A DNA stretch of 6,905 nt. Origin: Anaeromyxobacter dehalogenans (GTDB lineage: Bacteria; Myxococcota_A; UBA9042; DTJE01). A program made the translations under genes and the position numbers. The DNA lies in assembly GCA_020722625.1 (NCBI GenBank), contig DYKK01000177.1, forward strand, positions 1-6,905, given 5' to 3'. Shown here piece by piece: positions 1 through 5,523 of this stretch (the stretch's first letter is position 1; every line of letters begins with the position of its first letter). The notes beneath the pieces are model-generated. The model saw only the letters and a list, made by a program, of their open reading frames with translations. It was not told the origin of the DNA and did not search any database.

Positions 1-563
1 GGGGGGCGCACCTCGACCGGGTGGTCGAAGGGGAAGGACGGGTTGTGCGTGACGAGGATCGTGTCGGTCGCGGTCTCGCCGCCCGCCTGCGCGGTCACGG
101 TGATCAGGTTGTCCCCCGGCATCACCGTGACCCCGCCGGTCATCCAGAAGGGGAATCCGTCCGCGGTCCCCTGGTCGGTCAGGACGCCCTGGTCCACCGA
201 TTGCGAGACCCACGAGACCGTGACCGGGGTCCCGGGCCGGCTGAACACGATCCCGGTCAGGGACAGCAGGCTCCCGGCCGTGGTCACGGACCCGCGCGCG
301 GTCGGGCCCGTGATCCGCACCAGGAGTTCGGCGAAAGGATACTCGTTGGCCTGGGGGGTCCCCGGGCCGTGGTCGGGTCCCGGACCCGTCGCGTCCGGGT
401 TCCAGCCGTCCGTGCCCGGTTGCGGGCCTTCGGTCCCGTACTGGATGTCGAGCCCCTGGAGGTCCAGGCCCGTCGTCGCGTCCCCCGAGGAGCCCGCCAC
501 CGAGCACCCCGTGAGAGCCAGGCCCAGCGCGATCCAGCGCGCTTCCGTGATCTTCCGGCGCAT
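1..563 (-). CDS. Partial lipoprotein with Ig/PKD-like repeat (3' end missing)
   Basis: I read this by translating the reverse complement from the ATG at 563-561. The frame stays open for 187 codons and leaves the window at base 1, so the C-terminus is missing. A GGAGG box (569-573) lies 5 nt before the ATG. The N-terminus has basic residues (MRRK), a short hydrophobic stretch and a lipobox LALTGC, with Cys20 as the lipidated residue. Residue +2 is Ser rather than Asp, which by the E. coli sorting rule favours the outer membrane. Residues about 24-68 form a Gly/Pro/Asp/Thr-rich linker. From about residue 75 there is a beta-rich segment of the Ig/PKD/cadherin-like kind, with patterns such as SLTGIVFSRPGTPVTV and GDNLITVTAQ followed by TATDTILVTHN. 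The gene follows the tandem ThyX gene by 48 nt on the same strand and is probably co-transcribed. The specific function is unknown. The lipoprotein call is strong and the fold name is inference. Confidence 0.82.
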   Translation of the reverse strand, partial: MRRKITEARWIALGLALTGCSVAGSSGDATTGLDLQGLDIQYGTEGPQPGTDGWNPDATGPGPDHGPGTPQANEYPFAELLVRITGPTARGSVTTAGSLLSLTGIVFSRPGTPVTVSWVSQSVDQGVLTDQGTADGFPFWMTGGVTVMPGDNLITVTAQAGGETATDTILVTHNPSFPFDHPVEVRP

Positions 564-611
564 CCCCGCCTCCGAAGCGAAGGGCAACGAATGATAGCGG
601 AGCGGCCTGGA

Positions 612-2063
612 TCATTCAAATCCGGCTTGCGGCTTCGAAGGTCCCTCCCTCGCGGTCAGAAACTCGGCCACCCGGTCCTTCCCCCCGAGCAGGCTCGCGC
701 AGACGGGGAAGGCGCGGCGGGCCTCGGCGGACATGGCCGAGGCCACGGCCCGGATGTCCCACTGGGCGTGCGAGTCCTCGCGCAGCCGGCTCACGTGGTA
801 CATCTCGCGCAGGTTCAGGGTCAGCACGACCCGGCGGCGGTGGGCGTTGAGGCAGGCATACGGCGCGACGGGGGACGTGGGTCCGCCCAGGTCCGCCCAG
901 ACGGCCTCCGCGTCCCGGACCGCCTCCGCGAGCAGCGCCCCCAGACCGGCCTCCGAGAAGGACGGGGGCGTCGTGACCCCCAGGCCCGGGTCGTACGGCC
1001 CCGCGGTCAGCGTCGCCATCCGGTGCCGCTTCAGCTGTCCGAAGGCCGCGGCGGACAGGACGACCTCGAAGGTCAGCGAGGCGTGCTCGAACTCGCGCGG
1101 GAGGGCGTCGTGGACCCCGAGGTGCCGTGTCGCCGCATCGAACAGGCGTGTCCGCCCCTCGGGTCCCAGGCGCCCCACGCGGTCGAGGGCGTCCACGCCG
1201 TCCATCCCCACCGCGCCCGCGAGGACTGCGGCCAGGACGCGCGCATCGCCGTCGGGCGTCGCGTGCAGAAGGCGCACGTCCGACACGCCGCGCCGCACGG
1301 ACCGGCCGTCCGGGTCGTCCGGCCACAACGCCCGCGCGGCCGCGGCGACCTCCTGGGTGCGCCCGCGAAGAGACCGGCCGGGTTCCACGAAGAGCAGCAG
1401 CGACGGAGCCACCTCGCTCCCCGCCGCCAGGAGGGCTCGTCCCACCTCGCGCGCCTCGGCCAGGGGGTGCGCGGCCAGGCAGCGGACCAGGTACTCGAGG
1501 GTCCGCGCGTTGACCGTCATCCCGAGTTGTGCGGTCGTGGCGAGCGGCAGCAGGTAGCGGGCGTCTTCCCCCGCGAGCCTCTCGTCCCGGCCCGCGGCCT
1601 CGAGCGCCCGCGCCGCCGCGCCGTACCGTTCGAAGCACCGGCCCACGTAGGCCGAAAACGCCTCCGCGCGGCCGGCGTCCCTGACCTCTGCGGGCACGAC
1701 GAAGTCCTCGCCGAGCCGGATGTAGCGTTGTGACTTCTCGGTGTACGAGGCCAGGCGACGGGCCTCGACCGCCTCGACCACCAGGCGGGACACCCCGATC
1801 AGGTCGAAGTTGAACACCGCGTGCTCGGCCACGGAGTGGTGCCCGAACTCGAACACGATGCGCTGGTTCGAGGCGCGCGCCCGGCCCACGTCGGCCCGGG
1901 CCGCGGCCCGCAACTCGTCCACGGGCCTCGGGTCGCGCGAGATGCGGGCGTACGCGGCGGACAGCGTCTCCGGGGTCGCGGCGAGCGCCTCGGGATTCCG
2001 CCGGCCCAGGGCGTCGAGGACCGTCGTGTCCACGTTGTATCCGGCGAGGATCACCCGGGCCAT
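612..2063 (-). CDS. thyX: Tandem-domain ThyX-family protein (FAD-dependent thymidylate synthase, duplicated)
   Basis: ThyX converts dUMP to dTMP in the cytoplasm using FAD, NADPH and methylenetetrahydrofolate. Usual members have about 220-250 residues; this one has 483 and contains two ThyX domains. Domain 1 (about 1-215) shows GHHSVAEH (74-81), then ARRLASYTEKSQRY (101-114) in place of RHRxxSxNExSxRY, Arg169 and TVNAR (183-187). Domain 2 (about 310-455) shows FEH (325-327), a clear RHR (346-348), NLRE (417-420) and LREDSHAQWDI (427-437), a ThyX C-terminal hallmark. Domain 1 lacks RHR and the Arg174/His178 equivalents. Domain 2 lacks the Ser88/Arg90 and Arg147 equivalents (T. maritima numbering from memory). 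I chose the ATG at 2063 because a full Shine-Dalgarno box sits 7 nt upstream and MARVILAGYN starts the fold; an earlier in-frame ATG at 2099 lies beyond that box. The gene is 45 nt downstream of the GspC-like gene. Family assignment is firm. Catalytic activity is uncertain. Confidence 0.92.
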   Translation of the reverse strand: MARVILAGYNVDTTVLDALGRRNPEALAATPETLSAAYARISRDPRPVDELRAAARADVGRARASNQRIVFEFGHHSVAEHAVFNFDLIGVSRLVVEAVEARRLASYTEKSQRYIRLGEDFVVPAEVRDAGRAEAFSAYVGRCFERYGAAARALEAAGRDERLAGEDARYLLPLATTAQLGMTVNARTLEYLVRCLAAHPLAEAREVGRALLAAGSEVAPSLLLFVEPGRSLRGRTQEVAAAARALWPDDPDGRSVRRGVSDVRLLHATPDGDARVLAAVLAGAVGMDGVDALDRVGRLGPEGRTRLFDAATRHLGVHDALPREFEHASLTFEVVLSAAAFGQLKRHRMATLTAGPYDPGLGVTTPPSFSEAGLGALLAEAVRDAEAVWADLGGPTSPVAPYACLNAHRRRVVLTLNLREMYHVSRLREDSHAQWDIRAVASAMSAEARRAFPVCASLLGGKDRVAEFLTAREGPSKPQAGFE

Positions 2064-2070
2064 GTGCGGT

Positions 2071-2080
2071 TCACCTCCTT
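2071..2080 (-). promoter_or_regulatory. Strong Shine-Dalgarno site of the tandem ThyX gene
   Basis: On the minus strand the bases read AAGGAGGTGA, a ten-base exact match to the complement of the usual 16S rRNA 3' end. It ends 7 nt before the ATG at 2063. This fixes the start at 2063 rather than the upstream in-frame ATG at 2099. Confidence 0.9.
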
Positions 2081-2108
2081 CCCACCCACTTCCCGGCACC
2101 CCGGCGGG

Positions 2109-2930
2109 TCACGGTCCCGGCGCCCCGAATTCGACGATCATCACGAGCGACTCCGCCCCGCGGCGCACGCGAACGATCAGGACCCGGGCCTCTTGCAGCG
2201 CCCCGTACGCGGCGAAGGCATCCGCGATGGACCGCAGGCGGTATCCGTTCACCTCGGTCACGAGGTCCCCGGCGCGCAGCCCCAGCCGCTCGAAGAACCC
2301 GCCCGGGCGCAGCCACGTGATGAAGAACCCGGGTTCGGGGAACCCCAGCAGGTTGGGCCAGGCCGCGCCCTCGGACACGAAGGCCATCGGGTCCAGGCGC
2401 GCCAGGGCCCGCACGTCCTCGGACACGCGATGATAATCGGGCGCGACCCGCCGGACCGCCCCGGGGTCGTCGAGCACGGCGCGCGAGGGCGCCGGGGCCT
2501 CGGTCGTGACGACCGCGATCCGCTCCGGGGCGCGCAGGACCACGCGCACCGGCCTCCCGGTGGCGGTGGAATTCCCGCACGACCTCGCGCGGATGCACGT
2601 GATTCGCAGGGCCTTGCGATCGCGTTTCAGGCGAAGGCCCGCGCGGGACGCGGCCCGGTCCGCCTCGACCACGGCCAGGGCGAGCGGGACCGGGGACGGG
2701 GTCGCGACGGTCAGGGGACGGTCCGCCGTCCCGGGCGCACGCACGGCCGCCACCCCCATCAGGCATGCCAGGGCCTCCACGAGCGAGACCGCGGACCCCT
2801 CGCGCACCGCCAGGGACACGCGGTATTCGTCCGGAAGGGGGAGGCACGGGCGCTCGTCCGCGGCCCGCGCCTGCGAGGCCGCCAGGCCCGCCCCGAGCAT
2901 CGCCCCGGCCCATGAGATCCGCCCGCGCAC
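2109..2930 (-). CDS. GspC-like PDZ protein with secretin N0-like N-terminal domain
   Basis: This 273-residue protein has an N-terminal signal peptide or anchor (R2/R4/R5, hydrophobic 7-18, ARA before Ala24). Residues about 37-111 have an alternating strand/helix pattern (VSLAVREG, then SLVEALACLMG, then RPLTVATPSP, then a helix, then LRLKRDRKALRIT). This resembles the secretin/TonB short N-terminal (N0/STN) fold, but that is pattern matching only. Residues about 163-268 resemble the C-terminal part of the type II secretion protein GspC: YHRVSEDVRALARLD, a Pro-containing linker, GFFITWLRPGGFFERLGL, GDLVTEVNGYRL, then two beta strands. In GspC this PDZ region lies in the periplasm. The start is GTG at 2930; an ATG at 2900 would cut into the signal sequence. 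No strong ribosome binding site is visible. It is the first gene of the minus-strand operon, ahead of the ThyX and lipoprotein genes. No other Gsp gene is in the window, so membership in a secretion machine is unproven. Confidence 0.82.
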   Translation of the reverse strand: MRGRISWAGAMLGAGLAASQARAADERPCLPLPDEYRVSLAVREGSAVSLVEALACLMGVAAVRAPGTADRPLTVATPSPVPLALAVVEADRAASRAGLRLKRDRKALRITCIRARSCGNSTATGRPVRVVLRAPERIAVVTTEAPAPSRAVLDDPGAVRRVAPDYHRVSEDVRALARLDPMAFVSEGAAWPNLLGFPEPGFFITWLRPGGFFERLGLRAGDLVTEVNGYRLRSIADAFAAYGALQEARVLIVRVRRGAESLVMIVEFGAPGP

Positions 2931-2975
2931 ACCCCAAGGCTACACCGGAACCCGAACGGGCGCACCTCCAGAACG

Positions 2976-3001
2976 TGGGGGTTGGTCGCTATGCCACGTG
3001 C
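2976..3001 (+). repeat. 26-bp direct repeat, copy 1 (CACGTG-ended)
   Basis: The unit is TGGGGGTTGGTCG, five variable bases, then CCACGTGC. It matches copy 2 (3032-3057) at 22 of 26 positions, and all differences fall in the central five bases. ACGTGG at 2973-2978 and CCACGT at 2994-2999 also form an inverted pair around this copy, so it could fold into a hairpin or bind a dimeric regulator. Confidence 0.85.
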
Positions 3002-3020
3002 CGCGAATTGGCATTCGCGG
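3001..3020. repeat. Perfect 7-bp-stem hairpin between the direct repeats
   Basis: CCGCGAA (3001-3007) and TTCGCGG (3014-3020) are exact reverse complements around a six-base loop (TTGGCA). There is no T-run after it on either strand, so it is not a standard intrinsic terminator. Confidence 0.8.
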
Positions 3021-3031
3021 CCCCAGCATCA

Positions 3032-3057
3032 TGGGGGTTGGTCGTCGCGCCACGTGC
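3032..3057 (+). repeat. 26-bp direct repeat, copy 2
   Basis: Same 13-base left block and 8-base right block (CCACGTGC) as copy 1, starting 56 bp after it. CCCCA (3021-3025) with TGGGG (3032-3036), and CCAGCA (3023-3028) with TGCTGG (3055-3060), form further inverted pairs around it. Confidence 0.85.
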
Positions 3058-3080
3058 TGGTCACCCCGGTCGGTCCTGGA

Positions 3081-3101
3081 GGCGCGATTTGAAATCGCGC
3101 C
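3081..3101. repeat. 21-bp palindrome (GGCGCGATTT arms)
   Basis: The arm GGCGCGATTT (3081-3090) is followed by a single G and the exact reverse complement AAATCGCGCC (3092-3101). Outer bases GGAGGC (3078-3083) and GCCTCC (3111-3116) form a second, overlapping inverted pair. The element could be an operator for a dimeric regulator or part of a dispersed palindromic (REP-like) unit. There is no T-run for a terminator. Confidence 0.85.
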
Positions 3102-3132
3102 GGCTGCGCGGCCTCCGAGCCGCGCCCCTCAG

Positions 3133-3167
3133 GGTCCGGGGTCCGGGATCCGGCGTCCGGGATCCGG
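3133..3167 (+). repeat. Tandem heptamer repeat, five units
   Basis: Five contiguous seven-base units follow the pattern (G/C)(G/A)TCCGG: GGTCCGG, GGTCCGG, GATCCGG, CGTCCGG, GATCCGG. The last five bases of every unit are identical. Such short GC-rich tandem arrays usually arise by replication slippage and vary in copy number. No coding frame uses it. Confidence 0.88.
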
Positions 3168-3176
3168 CCTCGCGGT

Positions 3177-3220
3177 GCACGTGGCCTTGTCGTCATGCGC
3201 CCCTCATCGCGACCAACGTG
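3177..3220 (-). repeat. Broken inverted third copy of the CACGTG repeat
   Basis: GCACGTGGC (3177-3185) is the reverse complement of the right end of copies 1 and 2. GCGACCAAC (3209-3217) matches the reverse complement of the GTTGGTCGC block in copy 1. In copy 1 these blocks are separated by only a few bases; here about 23 bases intervene. The relation is plausible but based on two short matches. Confidence 0.45.
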
Positions 3221-3223
3221 TGC

Positions 3224-3298
3224 CTGACACTGACACTGTCACTGACCCCTGCCACTGCCACTGTCCCTGAACCTGCCCCCTGACCCTGTCCCCTGTCA
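3224..3298 (+). repeat. Imperfect CTG-anchored hexamer/heptamer array
   Basis: Twelve CTG trinucleotides start at 3224, 3230, 3236, 3242, 3249, 3255, 3261, 3267, 3273, 3280, 3286 and 3293, spaced 6 or 7 bases apart. The fill-in bases drift from ACA/TCA at the left to CC-rich at the right. This is a degenerate tandem microsatellite about 370 bp from the GTG of the left operon and about 190 bp before the small membrane-protein gene. Confidence 0.85.
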
Positions 3299-3306
3299 CG
3301 GCATGG

Positions 3307-3331
3307 TCCCGGTGTCGGGAGAGCAGTGCTC
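3307..3331. repeat. Adjacent small inverted repeats
   Basis: TCCCG (3307-3311) and CGGGA (3316-3320) flank a four-base loop. They are followed directly by the 11-bp palindrome GAGCAGTGCTC (3321-3331). These are short and may be chance in GC-rich DNA, but they lie upstream of the plus-strand operon and could be an operator. Confidence 0.35.
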
Positions 3332-3484
3332 GCGTCTCCAGGGGAACCACGCAGCAAGCCAGTCGCGATCTTCCAATGTGGATTCCGGGCGGAACGCACC
3401 CCTTGCCCGATCCCGCCCGACCGTGCTCGAATACCCCCGGGTCCGGCACGCGAGCATCCGGCCCCATCGCGGGAGCGACGACCG

Positions 3485-3685
3485 ATGACCGACTCACAGG
3501 CGTCTTTCTGGTACCAGTACCTCCTGGGGCTCGCGTTCTTCCTGCCGGGGCTGTACCTGGGTTACCGGGTCCGTGCGTGGTCGTTCCGAAAGGGGGAGCG
3601 GGGTCCCCTGATCCTGCTCCTCCTGCTCGTGACCGGCTACCTCGCGATCCAGGGGTTCCTGGAGTTCGTGGCCCCCTCCCTGTGA
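3485..3685 (+). CDS. Small two-helix membrane protein upstream of SSS transporter
   Basis: This 66-residue protein starts at the ATG at 3485, preceded by GGGAG (3471-3475) 9 nt upstream. The open frame extends further upstream, but that part is Arg/Pro-rich and has no good start. Residues about 8-29 (YQYLLGLAFFLPGLYLGY) and 41-63 (LILLLLLVTGYLAIQGF) are two membrane helices joined by a basic loop (RVRAWSFRKGERG). It ends 10 nt before the symporter gene, so the two are surely co-transcribed. Small membrane proteins beside SSS symporters are a known arrangement (for example YjcH with ActP and YhdT with PanF in E. coli). This one does not obviously belong to those families, so the role of accessory subunit is inference. 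Confidence 0.82.
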   Translation: MTDSQASFWYQYLLGLAFFLPGLYLGYRVRAWSFRKGERGPLILLLLLVTGYLAIQGFLEFVAPSL

Positions 3686-3695
3686 CGGAAGGACG

Positions 3696-5516
3696 ATGAA
3701 CGCCCTCGACACCGCGATCATCGCCGGCTACTTCGTCTTCATCCTCGGCTTCGGGGGGATGTTCGCGAAGTACGCGACGACCACACGCGACTTCTTTTTC
3801 GCGGGACGCCGCTTTTCGTGGTGGCTCATCGCCCTGTCCTGCGTCTCGATGGTCGTGGGCTCCTACAGTTTCGTCAAGTACTCCGCCGTGGCCTACGAGT
3901 ATGGCTTCTCCTCGACCCAGACCTACCTGAACGACTGGATGCTCCTGCCTCTGTGGCTGTTCGGGTGGTTTCCGATCGTCTATTACTCGCGCATCCAGTC
4001 CATCCCGGAATACATGGCCCTGCGGTTCGGCCCCCGCACCCGCGCGGTGATGACGGGCCTGCTGCTCCTCTACATGGTGGGCTACATCGGCATCAACTTC
4101 TTCACGATGGGGATCGCGATCCACGCCCTGATCCCCTGGTCCGTGTTCGGCTGGGCCGCGGTCACGGCCCTCGTCACCGCGCTTTACGTCTCGTTCGGGG
4201 GGCAGCCCTCGGTCATCATGACGGACCTGGCCCAGGGCATCCTTCTGATCTTCGCGGGGTTCGTCCTGTTCTTCCTGGGACTCGACGCGGTCGGGGGGTT
4301 CGCGCCGTTCTGGGACGCCCTCCCGGCAGACCATCGCGCGGCCTTCAGCCCCCTCACCCACCCCCCGGACTTCGCGGCCGCAGGGATCTTCTGGCAGGAC
4401 GGGATCGCCAACACCGCCGCGTTCTACTTCCTGAACCAGGGCTTCATCATGCGCTTCCTGTCCGTGCGCAGCGAGGGCGACGGCCGGCGCGCCGTCTTCG
4501 CGGTGGCCCTCGTCCTGATGCCGCTCGTCGCCTTCTCGGTGTCGTCGGCGGGCTGGCTCGCGGCCGGCCTCGAGCGCGCCGGACTCCTCGACCACCCCGA
4601 CCCCCGGGACGTCTTCATCCGGGTCACGGAGGTCCTGTGCCGCCCCGGGGTCTTCGGCTTCGTGATCGCCGCGCTCATCGCGGCGCTCATGTCGTCCGTG
4701 GACGCCCTCATCAACGCGGTCTCCGCCATCTTCGTCAACGACGTGTGGAGGCCCTACGTCCGGCCCGACGCCCCGGACCGCCATCACCTGATCGTGGCCC
4801 GCTGGGCCTCGCTCGCGGCCTCCGGCCTGGGCCTGGCCCTGGTCCCGGTCTATTCGGGGTTCCGGTCCATCTACACGGCGCACGCCACGTTCACCGCCGC
4901 GATCACCCCGCCCCTCGTCAGCGTGATCCTGCTCGGGTTCCTGTGGAGACGCTTCACGGCGCGCGCCGCGGTCTGCACCATGATCGGGGGCTCGCTGGCC
5001 ATCGTCCTGTCGTTCTTCGTGCCCGAGGTCATCGCCCCCTTCGCGCACGGCATCGCTCCCGGCGGCACGTACGGTCACGCCTACATGTTCATGCGGGCCC
5101 TCTACGGCCTCGTCGCGAGCACGGGCATCGGGGTGGTCGCGGCCCTGCTGGACCGGTCCTCCCCCGCGCTCGACCTCCGGGGACTCGTCGTCGCGGACCG
5201 CCTGGCCCTGCTGCGGCGCTTCAAGGGGTCCGAGCCCGACCTCCGGCCGGGACGGCCCGTGACCGTGGCCGCGGTCCCCGTGGACCGGCCGGGGTGGGTC
5301 GCCCTGTCCCCGGCCGACGCGGAGCGCCTCGCGGCCCGGCCCGGGGACCACCTCTACCTGTCGGACACGCGGTGGTGGCTCGGGGGCTTGCGCTCGGCGC
5401 ACGCGGTGCTCGGGGACGTGACGGCCCGCCCGGCTCACGTCGAGGTCGGACGGGACCTCCTGGCGCAGGCCGGCCTGGACCCGCGCCGTCCCGTCCGCGT
5501 GACGAAAGTCCTTTGA
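3696..5516 (+). CDS. Sodium:solute symporter (SSS family) with soluble C-terminal domain
   Basis: This 606-residue inner-membrane protein is expected to import a solute with Na+. I count about 13 hydrophobic segments between residues 5 and 485. SSS hallmarks are TTRDFFFAGRRFSWW (29-43) leading into TM1/2, VSFGGQPSVIMTDLAQGI (165-182), and AALMSSVDALINAVSAIF (329-346). The last corresponds to the TM8 segment whose Ser-Ser pair forms the Na2 sodium site in vSGLT (here S333, S334). After the last helix, residues about 515-606 form a soluble tail with WVALSPADAERL, GDHLYLSDTRWWLGGL and a final RVTKVL, which most plain SSS proteins of about 480-520 residues lack. The start at 3696 has GGAAGGA (3687-3693) just upstream with short spacing. 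The substrate cannot be named from sequence. The gene follows the small membrane-protein gene by 10 nt. Confidence 0.93.
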   Translation: MNALDTAIIAGYFVFILGFGGMFAKYATTTRDFFFAGRRFSWWLIALSCVSMVVGSYSFVKYSAVAYEYGFSSTQTYLNDWMLLPLWLFGWFPIVYYSRIQSIPEYMALRFGPRTRAVMTGLLLLYMVGYIGINFFTMGIAIHALIPWSVFGWAAVTALVTALYVSFGGQPSVIMTDLAQGILLIFAGFVLFFLGLDAVGGFAPFWDALPADHRAAFSPLTHPPDFAAAGIFWQDGIANTAAFYFLNQGFIMRFLSVRSEGDGRRAVFAVALVLMPLVAFSVSSAGWLAAGLERAGLLDHPDPRDVFIRVTEVLCRPGVFGFVIAALIAALMSSVDALINAVSAIFVNDVWRPYVRPDAPDRHHLIVARWASLAASGLGLALVPVYSGFRSIYTAHATFTAAITPPLVSVILLGFLWRRFTARAAVCTMIGGSLAIVLSFFVPEVIAPFAHGIAPGGTYGHAYMFMRALYGLVASTGIGVVAALLDRSSPALDLRGLVVADRLALLRRFKGSEPDLRPGRPVTVAAVPVDRPGWVALSPADAERLAARPGDHLYLSDTRWWLGGLRSAHAVLGDVTARPAHVEVGRDLLAQAGLDPRRPVRVTKVL

Positions 5517-5523
5517 ACCCGAA

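Larger units (their letters stand above)
2931..3484. other. Repeat-rich divergent intergenic region
   Basis: This 554-bp stretch separates the minus-strand operon starting at 2930 from the plus-strand operon starting at 3485. I see no convincing coding sequence in it: the open frames that cross it lack ribosome binding sites and cross the tandem repeats. It contains the repeats and hairpins listed separately between 2973 and 3331. It must also hold promoters for both directions, but no clear -35/-10 pair stands out in such GC-rich DNA. The section 3332-3484 before the plus-strand genes shows nothing recognisable apart from the ribosome binding site of the next gene. Confidence 0.7.

Noticed and set aside
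21..1733. 570-residue open frame on the plus strand opposite the ThyX and lipoprotein genes
   Set aside because: It is Arg/Gly/Pro/His-rich without domain motifs and lies antisense to a clearly conserved protein. Long antisense frames are expected at this GC content.
2064..2099. Upstream ATG at 2099 as the start of the ThyX protein
   Set aside because: It would place the perfect Shine-Dalgarno box inside the gene and add twelve residues (MPGSGWEGGEPH) outside the fold.
2071..2937. 288-residue minus-strand frame overlapping the GspC-like gene
   Set aside because: No signal peptide or motif; the other frame carries the signal peptide and the PDZ pattern.
3133..3298. Tandem arrays as a CRISPR
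   Set aside because: Units are 6-7 bases and contiguous, with no unique spacers and no cas genes nearby.
3301..3400. Possible riboswitch before the plus-strand operon
   Set aside because: Short inverted repeats are present, but I could not match any known riboswitch core sequence, and the helices are too short to argue for structure.
3204..5438. 744-residue open frame on the minus strand opposite the symporter
   Set aside because: Composition is dominated by Arg, Glu, Asp, Gly and His, with no motifs, and it runs through the CTG-phased array. It is a shadow of the symporter gene.
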